37,044 nucleotides of DNA from a virus, in IMG/VR virus record IMGVR_UViG_3300027906_000060, positions 1-37,044 of that record; one strand, given 5' to 3'. Below, one piece after another: positions 23,543-31,668 of the stretch. A model generated the notes under the pieces. The model was given only the letters and a program-made list of their open reading frames with translations. It was not told the origin of the DNA and searched no databases. Every line of letters starts with the position of its first letter. Position 1 is the stretch's first letter. Made by a program: the position numbers and the translations under genes.

Positions 23543-24127
23543 TTATGCTACGACTGTTAATGTACCAGCTGCTGTACCAATACCTACTGCACTTGTGATA
23601 GTGGAATTTGAGTTAGTTCCTTTATCTTTAATTGTGCCACCGTTTAAGGCAAGTGGATTAGCTCCAAAGCTTAATACATCGTCTGCATTAGTAGCTGCGT
23701 TTGCTGCTGCTATAACTAGTGAGAATGTAAGTTCGTTTGAACCTGTTCCACTAGCATATGAAAGTACATGTGGGCCACGACCTGAACCAGTACCTTCGTT
23801 GCCGTTAGTTACTGATAGTTGAGGTGTTCCTGTTACATCTACTTCTTCATTGAATCCTACAATAGCTGAAAGCGTAAAGCCTGCTGACTTATCTGCTGCT
23901 GTTGTAACCCATTCAATTTGTGTAATATCTGCTACACCTAGGTTAGTTGTAAGAGAAGACATGGCTACTAGAACTTCTGGATCAGCGCCTGTACGGCCAT
24001 TTCCTGTCATAGTAGAACCTGCTTCAACAACCCATCCACTGGTGTTAGCATATACTTCTTTTTTCTGAGCAGTCGTTAACCACTTAGGTTTAGCTTCGTC
24101 TGCGTCAGTTGCTCCCCAATTTGACAT
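23543..24127 (-). CDS. Virion protein with SwmB-like beta domain (194 aa)
   Basis: The start (MSNWGATDADEAKPKWLT) matches a family of T4-like marine phage structural proteins. The second half resembles SwmB/Ig-like repeats: FNEEVDVTGTPQLSVTNG, then SYASGTGSNELTFSLVI, then LNGGTIKDKGTNSNSTIT. Such domains often carry calcium or mediate adhesion, which fits a head or tail surface protein. TAGGAGA precedes the ATG. It lies between two late-driven genes, so it is probably late; no box of its own is seen. The precise role is not known. Confidence 0.7.
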   Translation of the reverse strand: MSNWGATDADEAKPKWLTTAQKKEVYANTSGWVVEAGSTMTGNGRTGADPEVLVAMSSLTTNLGVADITQIEWVTTAADKSAGFTLSAIVGFNEEVDVTGTPQLSVTNGNEGTGSGRGPHVLSYASGTGSNELTFSLVIAAANAATNADDVLSFGANPLALNGGTIKDKGTNSNSTITSAVGIGTAAGTLTVVA

Positions 24128-24139
24128 ATTTTTCTCCTA

Positions 24140-25843
24140 TTAATCTATGTGTTTTTTAAAGTTATCATGAGATGCATGTCCATGAGACTGCATTTTCTCT
24201 TTATCTGCTGGCTTACCTGACATATATTTGTTTAAAAATTTATGTGCATGTGATGCCTTGACTTTGTGTGTTTTTCCATCTTGGAACTTAACACCATCAT
24301 GTTTGTCGCCTAAACTAATTGCTTTCCTTAGTTGAGAAACAATATGGTCTGGGCCTTTATTCTCTGAACCGTCATGTTTGGATTTTTTCTTCATGCCTGA
24401 TCGATTGTTATTAGACTTACTCCAATCTCCACTAGATTTGACTTTTGCCATACCTTTTGTAGCTCCTGGAGATCTCATATCTCTCATAGCGTCCTCTTTA
24501 GCACCTTCTTGAACATTAACTGTTCTATCTAGTTCTGCTTGCATTTCTACATTAGGATCTACTACTAATGGTTCGTCTGAAACTTCTATTGTTCTACCGG
24601 CAAGTACATCTGCCACAGTTTTATGAACATCTCTAACTGCTTGATTAGGATTCTTTGGTAATTCCTTAGTATCCTCTTCTTTAACAGTTGCAGGTTTCTT
24701 TTTCTTAGCATAAGAAATAGTTTTCTTACTACCTGCTTGTTTAGATAACCAGTCCTTATCGGCTCTTTTTGCTTTGCCTTCACTTGAATTATCAAAATAA
24801 CCATGTCCTAAAGCAAAGTCTTTAAGTGAACCTTCTTCTAATGGTTGTTCTAATTCTTCATTGGCTTGTCTAAGTGCATTTGAAACTTTTGGATGATCTG
24901 AAAGTCCTTTCTTAATCTTTTCCATTTGTTTAGCAGCACCTGTCATGTTACCGCCTTTATAGCGTTTGTCAAAAGCAATACCCTTAGCCATTTTAATTTG
25001 TTTGTCTGAGTATGTTGCTTCTTCAACATGTTTAAATAAATCGCCTTTAATAGACTCTGGAATATCTCTTACATTGTCTACTTTATTGTTAGCCAATGCA
25101 GTTTCTAAATTAGATTTATAAAGTTCGTTAAATTTAAGAATTTCTTCTGCTACACCAGCTTTCTGCTTTTCTTTTCTAAGTGCTGCTGGAAGTGCTTTTA
25201 ACTTATCTTCTTTAGATCTTTTACCTAGTTTCCTGGCAAGTCTAGTAGCTCTAGATCTCATACCTTCTGAATCTAAGTCTGCTATAAGTCCTTCTTTAAT
25301 AGAAGGTTTAGAGTCTTGCTTAATATTAGGTTCGTCAATTTTAGGTTTTTCTGAACCGCCTTGTTTAGGAGACTCTTGATCTCCCTTCTCTTGTCCTTCG
25401 TCTGCTGGACGACTAGCAACAGCTTCTGTTACTGCTTCGTCGTCTTTTTGTTGGTCTTTGGCTTGTTTAGAAGAACCTTTCTTTTTGACTTTTTTGTCTC
25501 GTTTTACTTCTTCCTCATCCTCAGAGCCATCAAAAACTTTGACATCTTCTTCGCTCATTGTATTCTCCTCGGTTTGATATTTTGTCTTTTGAGTATGTAA
25601 CCTAGCTCTATTGTATGTGACATCATCTCCAAATTGGAAACCCATCATTTTATCTAAAAGTTTAGACAATGCCTCTCGCTCATATGGAGCTAGAATCTTA
25701 CCCATTTTAATATTTGCTAATGCTCTATGCAAAATAGGTAATTGTCTGGAAGGCATTAAACCTTGTCTTATTAGTTTATCGAGACGCTGTTGTTGGGTCT
25801 CCACCTCTAATAGATATTCTAAGTTCTCATTTAACTCTTTCAT
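24140..25843 (-). CDS. Large polar virion-associated protein (567 aa)
   Basis: Residues 95-200 are low-complexity and acidic-basic (EDEEEVKRDKKVKKK), probably disordered; the middle (around 205-330) holds repeated basic helices (SRATRLARKLGKRSKEDK, then IAFDKRYKGGNMTGAAK); the C-terminal 75 residues (from about 490: HIVSQLRKAISLGDKHD, then HAHKFLNKYMSGKPADKEKM) resemble a domain recurring in marine T4-like phage structural proteins. The late box TATAAATA lies 5 nt before the ATG, with no Shine-Dalgarno. It may be an internal head or scaffold-type protein; the function is inference. Confidence 0.7.
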   Translation of the reverse strand: MKELNENLEYLLEVETQQQRLDKLIRQGLMPSRQLPILHRALANIKMGKILAPYEREALSKLLDKMMGFQFGDDVTYNRARLHTQKTKYQTEENTMSEEDVKVFDGSEDEEEVKRDKKVKKKGSSKQAKDQQKDDEAVTEAVASRPADEGQEKGDQESPKQGGSEKPKIDEPNIKQDSKPSIKEGLIADLDSEGMRSRATRLARKLGKRSKEDKLKALPAALRKEKQKAGVAEEILKFNELYKSNLETALANNKVDNVRDIPESIKGDLFKHVEEATYSDKQIKMAKGIAFDKRYKGGNMTGAAKQMEKIKKGLSDHPKVSNALRQANEELEQPLEEGSLKDFALGHGYFDNSSEGKAKRADKDWLSKQAGSKKTISYAKKKKPATVKEEDTKELPKNPNQAVRDVHKTVADVLAGRTIEVSDEPLVVDPNVEMQAELDRTVNVQEGAKEDAMRDMRSPGATKGMAKVKSSGDWSKSNNNRSGMKKKSKHDGSENKGPDHIVSQLRKAISLGDKHDGVKFQDGKTHKVKASHAHKFLNKYMSGKPADKEKMQSHGHASHDNFKKHID

Positions 25844-25848
25844 ACTTG

Positions 25849-25856
25849 TATTTATA
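25849..25856 (-). promoter_or_regulatory. Late promoter, 5 nt from the ATG
   Basis: TATAAATA then CAAGT then the ATG at 25843. The 22-nt gap to the radical SAM gene is filled by it. Confidence 0.75.
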
Positions 25857-25865
25857 CATATTGAT

Positions 25866-27452
25866 CTATTGATTTAATTTTTTCTTAATATAGTTGGTAA
25901 TAAACCCTGCAGCTAGTTCTTTGGGTAATGGTAATTCGCTCTGAGGGTTCATCATATCTGCCCATGTATAACTAGGGTCTATAAGCCAATTATGATATCC
26001 AAATACTAATGGAGGTTGTCTTGTTATACAGGGTTCGTCGGTGTACCATTCATGTTCTAAGAAGTCTATTGCCTGATATAAGTTCATATTATCATTTTTC
26101 CAGTTCATAAATGCCATTTCTTCTTCAAAGGTACTCTCTTTAGATTTAAGTGTTCTTGATATACCTTCATCTTCTCGCCTAATCAGTTCCTCATATAAGC
26201 CTCTAAATCGTTTTTGATCTCCATCTACCCATGGTGCATTGTTGCCATTACTTTCCTCTATTGTGGTTCTAAGATAACCATACTTAGTTGGATTCTCAGC
26301 AAACCTACTTTGTTCTTCAAAAGGCCTTGCAACATCAGGTATCCATAATGGATTCATTGTAGCTGAATTACCTACGCTATGTGTTGTGCTTCCCCAATAA
26401 TCTCTATACCACTTTTTTGTTTCTCTTAATGTTTCTAATGTTTCGTGTGGTAGTCCTGCTATTAAACTACAATGTCCAGAGTAAGGTCCTCTCTCCCTCA
26501 TATATTCCCTGTAACGCAAGAGTCCATCTTGTAACTTAACAGACTCCATACCCTTTCCTACACTCTTAGCAGACTTTGTATTAAAGGATTCAACACCATA
26601 GAACTGTGAATTTAATCCTATATCATCAATCATTTGCCAGTTTTCAGGTTTAGATATTAATAAATCTGCTCTGATATAACCACTCATATTAGGTTTAAAG
26701 GGCAATTTAGTTATTACATTGGCATACCTTTGAAGTTTTTCTGTGTAGTCGTTTACTGTTTCGTCGGATATAGAGTAGTTTGTTGTGCCCCATTTATTAT
26801 AATTTTCTAATAGTTCGTTATATAGATTATCCTCAGCTCTACTGTGGTCGTCTTTTATATTCCTATGTGTTAATGTACAGAAGTGGCAATTAAATATACA
26901 ACCTCTACCAAATTCTACTGTTAATACTTCTTGAGGTTGAATATAATCTCTCTCCTCATAATGTGTAGATAAATCCTTCATACGAGCTGCCATATAATCA
27001 TGTGTAGCATCTACTCGTTTAAATGTAGGTCCATCTAACCATTTGTGTTCTGTATATTTAGCTGTTCCTTTAAGAATAGCATCCATAGCTAATTCACCAT
27101 AACCATGTACCATATAGTCTAATGGTAGTCCTTGTGTATTATAGAGTGCCTGAGAACCTCCTATGATTATAACATCTGGATATTGTTCTTTAAACCAAGG
27201 TACAAATTCGTACAATGTTTTAAATCTAATTGAGAATGTGGCGCTAAGTCCTAGAAATTTTGTTTTGTTTGTTACTCTTTGCCTAGCGAATTCTTTTAAT
27301 TCGTCAAGAGTCCACGACTGTACAAAATCTAATACCTCGACATCCCAGCCCTGTTTCCTGAGATGTGTTGCAATTTTGTGTGCTCCGGGTGCTCGTTTGA
27401 TTGAATCATAATAATAGTCAACCACACCACCCAATATAATACCGTGGTTCAT
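25866..27452 (-). CDS. B12-binding-type radical SAM enzyme (paralog B, 528 aa)
   Basis: The Fe-S motif is Cys185, Cys189 and Cys192 (RGCIFNCHFC). The N-terminal part (NHGIILGGVV, IKRAPGAHKIATHLRKQGW) and the DETVNDYTEKLQRYANVI and LPFKPNMSGYIRADL blocks match paralog A at 1658-3292 nearly position for position, without that protein's insert near residues 13-38. It is placed between two virion-type genes and has its own late box (27458-27465), so paralog B is probably late while A is not. The late context suggests a substrate present during assembly. Reaction unknown. Confidence 0.9.
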   Translation of the reverse strand: MNHGIILGGVVDYYYDSIKRAPGAHKIATHLRKQGWDVEVLDFVQSWTLDELKEFARQRVTNKTKFLGLSATFSIRFKTLYEFVPWFKEQYPDVIIIGGSQALYNTQGLPLDYMVHGYGELAMDAILKGTAKYTEHKWLDGPTFKRVDATHDYMAARMKDLSTHYEERDYIQPQEVLTVEFGRGCIFNCHFCTLTHRNIKDDHSRAEDNLYNELLENYNKWGTTNYSISDETVNDYTEKLQRYANVITKLPFKPNMSGYIRADLLISKPENWQMIDDIGLNSQFYGVESFNTKSAKSVGKGMESVKLQDGLLRYREYMRERGPYSGHCSLIAGLPHETLETLRETKKWYRDYWGSTTHSVGNSATMNPLWIPDVARPFEEQSRFAENPTKYGYLRTTIEESNGNNAPWVDGDQKRFRGLYEELIRREDEGISRTLKSKESTFEEEMAFMNWKNDNMNLYQAIDFLEHEWYTDEPCITRQPPLVFGYHNWLIDPSYTWADMMNPQSELPLPKELAAGFITNYIKKKLNQ

Positions 27453-27457
27453 ATTAG

Positions 27458-27465
27458 TATTTATG
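27458..27465 (-). promoter_or_regulatory. Late promoter variant CATAAATA, 5 nt from the ATG
   Basis: CATAAATA then CTAAT then the ATG at 27452, in an 18-nt gap. Same one-base variant as at 23083-23090. Confidence 0.65.
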
Positions 27466-27470
27466 TAGGT

Positions 27471-28724
27471 TTAACCTACTGAATATGAGAATGCCTTGTA
27501 CGCCTTACTTGCTTTCTTAAGTGTAGGTCCACCGGATCTAATTCTAGATGGTGCTTTAGGTTTCTTAGGTGCTTTGTATTTACCACCAGACTTAATTTTA
27601 TATCGTTTTGCCTTTTGTGAAGATGCTGAACGAACTGGTTTAGCTGCTTTATACCGTTTACTATGAGATGGCCTTCTTTTACCTCTTTGAGTAAGACGCT
27701 TGATCTCATTCTTTCTCATCTGAGGTAATAGTTTAACTGATATACGACTTACTAGTGGAGCAAATCGTTTAATCATTCTTTCTAAACGAGCCTTCTCTGC
27801 AGGTGGTAGGCTTCCTCTATCCCTACCTCTAAGTAGTCGTTTATAAACCATGAGCCTTGCACCCCTGGTTGCTCTTCTTTTTAATCTGTCAGGAGTTGAA
27901 CCCCTTCTTAGTGCTATGTTTCTAGCTACTCTTAATTTTTGTTTATTTCTTCGTGCGTTAAATCGTCTTTTTAAACGACCCTGTACAGATAATGCCTCTG
28001 TTATTTCTACTTCGTTATCAAACCCTGGTGTATTATCAAAGTCTTGATCTATAAGTTCTTCTTCATCATACAATCCATCTTTTACTGCTTGATCAAATGT
28101 ATAATTCTCTGCTTCTTTATCTAAGAAGTCTATATCTTCTTGTTCTATATACCAATCACCATCTTTACCTGTTAGCCAATGTCCTTTATCACCTGTATCA
28201 AATGTTTCTTTTTCATTGTTAATAGGATATTGGTGTTTACTATGGTCTGCTTGATTAGGTTCAATTGAAGTTAAATCAAATTCTTCTTTGTTATGATGTT
28301 TCCAAGCAGTAGCGTATGCTATAGACTTTTCTCTGTCTGTTAGTTTGCCGTCTTTAGAATATGACTTTTTAATGTGTTTAACCATTCTTTCTGCTTTGGC
28401 AGTAGGTGGTGCGTCTTCGTTTATACCTCTGTCTTTTTTCCAATCCAACTCAGGTTTCTTTTTAAGTCCTAGTTTACCTCTGATTTTATTTCCTACTCGT
28501 CTTTTAGCTTCTGAATACTCAGGTTCAAATTGTTGGCGTAGTCCTTCTGTAACTTTAACACCTTTCTCGTCTTCAGGTTTTCTTGCCTTTATATTAAGAG
28601 GCTTTAATGGCATTTCTCTTTCTTTGCCTTCACCAGGTGTTAAAGATTTAAAATAGTCTGTGCCTTGAGGTGTTCCCCATTCCATACCACCCGGAGTAGG
28701 ATCATATCTAGCATCTTCAGACAT
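27471..28724 (-). CDS. Basic virion-type protein, possibly made only by frameshift (417 aa)
   Basis: The first half has patches typical of marine phage virion proteins (KLTDREKSIAYATAWKHHN near residues 128-147), and residues 250-417 are extremely basic, rich in Arg and Lys (SRRPSHSKRYKAAK-like stretches). The ATG at 28724 has neither a Shine-Dalgarno nor a promoter box upstream, unlike its neighbours. The same frame is open upstream without a start codon as far as 28810, where it meets the A9 run at the end of the previous gene. I infer it is translated as a -1 fusion with that gene; independent translation is the alternative. Confidence 0.65.
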   Translation of the reverse strand: MSEDARYDPTPGGMEWGTPQGTDYFKSLTPGEGKEREMPLKPLNIKARKPEDEKGVKVTEGLRQQFEPEYSEAKRRVGNKIRGKLGLKKKPELDWKKDRGINEDAPPTAKAERMVKHIKKSYSKDGKLTDREKSIAYATAWKHHNKEEFDLTSIEPNQADHSKHQYPINNEKETFDTGDKGHWLTGKDGDWYIEQEDIDFLDKEAENYTFDQAVKDGLYDEEELIDQDFDNTPGFDNEVEITEALSVQGRLKRRFNARRNKQKLRVARNIALRRGSTPDRLKRRATRGARLMVYKRLLRGRDRGSLPPAEKARLERMIKRFAPLVSRISVKLLPQMRKNEIKRLTQRGKRRPSHSKRYKAAKPVRSASSQKAKRYKIKSGGKYKAPKKPKAPSRIRSGGPTLKKASKAYKAFSYSVG

Positions 28725-28807
28725 AGCTTTATCTTGGTGATGCCACCAATTTTTATCTCTTGCTTTGGATTGTTTATTTAAGTCCTTCTTTGCAGACTTA
28801 GGATAGT

Positions 28808-30082
28808 TTATCTTTTTTTTTGAGATGCCAGTCTTTTGGCAATGTTCTTGCCAGATACTGGATTTGAATGTTTGTTTTTGCTAGGATCTACTTTATAACC
28901 TGTTCTCTTTTCTGCATCTTTAATAGATGCTCGAGCTTTGTCTAATCCTCTGGATACTAAGTTTGCTAATGACTCTGCAACTCTTTTTTGTTCTTCTTTA
29001 AGACTTGGGAAACCTTGTGGTGCTGTAGATGTTCCCATTACATCAACCATCTTACCTGTTTTCTTATCTCTTTTTTGTCCAACTCTTACTGTAGATGTTT
29101 TTGCTTTTGTTCTATTAAATGAATTAGACTTAGGATCTCTTTCTATTCCTTCAGACCAATCTTTTCTAACTATTTCTTTTCCGCCAGGTCCAATGTCTGT
29201 TACTTTAGTTTTAATAGGTTTGTTATATTTAATCTTAACTGTTTTAAGACTATCTTTACCTTTAAAATGTACTACAGGTTTCTTAGCTTCCATTACTTTA
29301 GGAGACTCAGGTGGTAGTCCAGCCTTCTTAAGTTTTTCTTTTGTTCTTTTATCTGAAACAACCGGGTTATAATTGTCTCTAGAAGACTCTTTAGTGTAAG
29401 TTCTTTTTCTTTCGTAACCACCTTTAGTTTTAACAATACCTGAGTCTGATGTCTTTTTATAACCTGCTGCAGCGTGTGCTTTATCATTTAGTTTATCTGC
29501 TTCTTCTTTACTTCCTGTCTTAATAGTAACAGCTTCTTTAAAATGCCATGTCTTACCTTCTTTATCTGCATGGTGTTTTGTGAAGTGTTTGTGTATTTGT
29601 TCTCTTGAAGCTGTATCTGAAGCACCATGTTTTTCATGTTTCTTCATAGCAGCGTCTACATGTTTAAGATCTCCTGAAGGATGCGTTACAGCTTTATGTA
29701 TATCATCATGTGCTTTTTTATCTGGGTGTCCAGTTTTGTCATTGCTATAAAGTTGATATTTGTTTTTCTTATGATCGCTCCAATCTTCAGATAGTCTTTT
29801 AGATTCTTTAGCTCTTTCTTTAGGTGTAAGTTTCATAAAACCTGATGCTAATGCTTTTTCGTTCTCTTTAGCTCTTTGCTTTAATAAGTTACTTGATACT
29901 GGTTTCTTTAAAGGTCTGCCAGAAGCTAAATCCTCTCTAACAACATGATATCTTTTAGGTGAACCACAGCTTCTACATTGATCGCTACGGTTTTTCTCTG
30001 CACCACAGTCGCCACAATCCCAGCCTGTCTTAGCTGCTCGGCCACCATCATACATTTTTCTAGCTTCTAAGAATGTCTTCAT
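28808..30082 (-). CDS. Basic virion-type protein with zinc-ribbon N-terminus (424 aa)
   Basis: The N-terminus carries a zinc ribbon (CGDCGAEKNRSDQCRSCG near residues 23-40). It is followed by a histidine-rich stretch (KKAHDDIHKAVTH, HKHFTKHHADKEGK) and a long basic tail with conserved-looking segments of a DUF5872-like kind (GASDTASREQ, GYKVDPSKN). The last codons are CAA AAA AAA AGA TAA, an A9 run compatible with -1 slippage into 27471-28724. The late box TATAAATA stands 5 nt before the ATG. Homologues of these segments occur in T4-like marine phage structural proteins; the subunit is not known. Confidence 0.7.
   Translation of the reverse strand: MKTFLEARKMYDGGRAAKTGWDCGDCGAEKNRSDQCRSCGSPKRYHVVREDLASGRPLKKPVSSNLLKQRAKENEKALASGFMKLTPKERAKESKRLSEDWSDHKKNKYQLYSNDKTGHPDKKAHDDIHKAVTHPSGDLKHVDAAMKKHEKHGASDTASREQIHKHFTKHHADKEGKTWHFKEAVTIKTGSKEEADKLNDKAHAAAGYKKTSDSGIVKTKGGYERKRTYTKESSRDNYNPVVSDKRTKEKLKKAGLPPESPKVMEAKKPVVHFKGKDSLKTVKIKYNKPIKTKVTDIGPGGKEIVRKDWSEGIERDPKSNSFNRTKAKTSTVRVGQKRDKKTGKMVDVMGTSTAPQGFPSLKEEQKRVAESLANLVSRGLDKARASIKDAEKRTGYKVDPSKNKHSNPVSGKNIAKRLASQKKR
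28813..28822 (-). other. Candidate -1 frameshift or slippage site (C plus A9)
   Basis: The minus strand reads C followed by nine A, in frame as CAA AAA AAA AGA TAA. A -1 shift here reads AAG ATA AAC TAT CCT, which is open without stop through 28725-28810 and joins the ATG frame of the 27471-28724 gene. A_AAA_AAA is a known slippery heptamer type, and A9 also permits transcriptional slippage. No clear stimulatory hairpin was seen. A one-base sequencing error in the homopolymer would give the same picture. Confidence 0.55.
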
Positions 30083-30087
30083 ACTCT

Positions 30088-30095
30088 TATTTATA
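30088..30095 (-). promoter_or_regulatory. Late promoter, 5 nt from the ATG
   Basis: TATAAATA then AGAGT then the ATG at 30082, in an 18-nt gap after the o-spanin gene stop at 30101. Confidence 0.75.
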
Positions 30096-30100
30096 CAAGT

Positions 30101-30499
30101 TTAGTCTTTGGCTTTTTCATCTTCCAAAACTATTTCTGCTTTAACTCCTGTAATAGATTGTTCGTAGTATATAATAATAGTCTTTTGTTGTTCTATATAT
30201 CGTTTTAATTCACCTATGTTAAGTGATAAGTTCTCATAATCAGGAACAGATAGAGCAAAATATACTATATCTGGATTATTTTTAGCGAATTTTTCTTTAA
30301 ATTCTTCATAATTATCTTCTGTAACTGCATAGAATTCTACAGGAAACATTGTTACACCCTTAGGATGCCCTTGTATTGGTATTTGCTTTTCTACGAATTT
30401 AGTTTGTACTTCTACCTGTTTGGGTATTAGACTACAACCACTAGTCAATGCTAGTAGCAGTACTAGACTCGAGATCGTCAAGAATCTTTTTTGTTGCAC
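30101..30499 (-). CDS. o-spanin-like outer-membrane lipoprotein (132 aa)
   Basis: A lipoprotein signal peptide ends in the lipobox LTSGC with the lipidated Cys at residue 22, so the mature protein sits on the inner leaflet of the outer membrane. The remainder is short, with predicted helix. It overlaps the i-spanin gene by 59 nt in a different frame, the classic Rz/Rz1 arrangement. Together they would fuse inner and outer membranes in the last lysis step. The pairing is a strong structural inference; there is no sequence family I can name. Confidence 0.75.
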   Translation of the reverse strand: MQQKRFLTISSLVLLLALTSGCSLIPKQVEVQTKFVEKQIPIQGHPKGVTMFPVEFYAVTEDNYEEFKEKFAKNNPDIVYFALSVPDYENLSLNIGELKRYIEQQKTIIIYYEQSITGVKAEIVLEDEKAKD

Positions 30500-30812
30500 T
30501 ATTCACTCTCCGTTCAATTAACCCTGGTTTCTTCAGAGTCAACATTGTTAAATCATGTTCTCTTAACTTTTTCGCTAAGTTATCACCGTAAGCCTCAGAG
30601 GCTTTTAATTTTACATTTAGTTCTTTGTTTAGAACTTGTTGTTGTTCGTAATCCTGTGTTAATTTATCTATTGTGTCTTGGTTAGTCCTTGCCGCAATAG
30701 TTAATTTAGCATTATTTTCTGTTAAAACTGTCAGCCTTTTTTCCGTTAGCCAATAGTAACCACCAAAAGCTAATACCATGGCAACAATAATACCAATCAG
30801 GATTTTGCTCAT
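30441..30812 (-). CDS. i-spanin-like inner-membrane protein (123 aa)
   Basis: One N-terminal transmembrane segment (ILIGIIVAMVLAFGGYYWL, residues 4-22) and a long coiled-coil-prone periplasmic domain (TQDYEQQQVLNKELNVKLK) fit an inner-membrane spanin. Its end overlaps the o-spanin gene by 59 nt and its start overlaps the upstream gene by 4 nt (ATGA). The partner for lysis is the lipoprotein above. The assignment rests on topology and gene arrangement. Confidence 0.75.
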   Translation of the reverse strand: MSKILIGIIVAMVLAFGGYYWLTEKRLTVLTENNAKLTIAARTNQDTIDKLTQDYEQQQVLNKELNVKLKASEAYGDNLAKKLREHDLTMLTLKKPGLIERRVNSATKKILDDLESSTATSID

Positions 30813-31051
30813 TTCTTATAGACCTCTTTTTCAAGTTTATCTATTCGTTCAGCTAACATGGGATAATCTGATCTCCATTTAGCTTCTTTTTTGGCAATTT
30901 CAATATTATATCTATCTGCTAAAAATGCCATTAGTTTGTTTATTTTAAGTTGAAACCATGCGCCAACTTTTGTATTAAGAAACCACTTACTAAATGCGTT
31001 TCCAAATACTGCTGTTACACATGCAATTGCTAGTCTAGTTAATATTAGCAT
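30809..31051 (-). CDS. Small membrane protein of the lysis region (80 aa)
   Basis: Hydrophobic segment at about residues 2-20 (LILTRLAIACVTAVFGNAF), then an amphipathic basic helical part (SKWFLNTKVGAWFQLK) and a charged C-terminus. Comparable proteins (MLILTRLA...) occur beside spanin genes in marine T4-like phages. It could be a holin-like or anchoring protein, but this is inference. ATGA overlap couples it to the i-spanin gene. Confidence 0.6.
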   Translation of the reverse strand: MLILTRLAIACVTAVFGNAFSKWFLNTKVGAWFQLKINKLMAFLADRYNIEIAKKEAKWRSDYPMLAERIDKLEKEVYKK

Positions 31052-31668
31052 TCTTCTGTTAAGAATGTTTTGAAATCTAACATTCCCCTCTCCTCTTTTT
31101 GTAAATTCATACCCTGTCTTGTTGCTTTAAATAACTTCTTAGCATGATCGTCTGAATGGTTAGGATGTAATCCTGCTTTAAAAGATTTATAATCATTACC
31201 ACTAGCATGATTTCTCATCTTTGTTCCACTAATTCCTGCTACTCCTTCTGCATCAGGGTCTCTATGTCCTGCAGATAAGATGTGTATCTTTTTATAATTA
31301 TATTCTTTTCCATTGTATTTGTGTGCTAGAGCTTTAAACTGTTTTACTCTATCACTACCCACAACCATTGTTGCGTGTGTATGTCCTTCTTGATGAAACT
31401 TTTTAAGTTGCGCTAAAAAGTGTGGGTGTTCTTTTGTAGAATGTTCAAAATTTACATCAGGGTGAATATGTTTTAAATACTCTTTTTTGTGCTCGTGATG
31501 TAATGGATCTTTTTTACTGTTTTGTGAATGACTTACAACGACTGCATGGTTAGCACCTATTTTTTGTGCATGTGAATGGACTTTATCCACTACCTTACTA
31601 TGTCCAGCAGTAGGTGGGTTCATCCTACCATATGAAAATACTATATGTTTTTCTTGTTCGTCTGCCAT
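31045..31668 (-). CDS. Histidine-rich cytidylyltransferase-like protein (207 aa)
   Basis: The nucleotidyltransferase signature PTAGH (residues 19-23, the HxGH type) and the ISGTKMR motif near 146-152 (the ISxTxxR type) place it among NMN-adenylyl- and cytidylyltransferase-like enzymes. It is remarkable for about 24 histidines in 207 residues, many in pairs or next to Lys. Like the DUF6267-like gene before it, which it overlaps by TAATG, it recurs in marine T4-like phages. The substrate is unknown. The His-rich composition may suit metal binding or acidic interiors of the virion; that is inference. Confidence 0.7.
   Translation of the reverse strand: MADEQEKHIVFSYGRMNPPTAGHSKVVDKVHSHAQKIGANHAVVVSHSQNSKKDPLHHEHKKEYLKHIHPDVNFEHSTKEHPHFLAQLKKFHQEGHTHATMVVGSDRVKQFKALAHKYNGKEYNYKKIHILSAGHRDPDAEGVAGISGTKMRNHASGNDYKSFKAGLHPNHSDDHAKKLFKATRQGMNLQKEERGMLDFKTFLTEEC

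Noticed and set aside
28938-29372. Long plus-strand open frame opposite the 28808-30082 gene
   Set aside because: It mirrors a strongly supported minus-strand gene, has no ribosome site, and its composition is what an antisense reading of Lys-rich protein gives.
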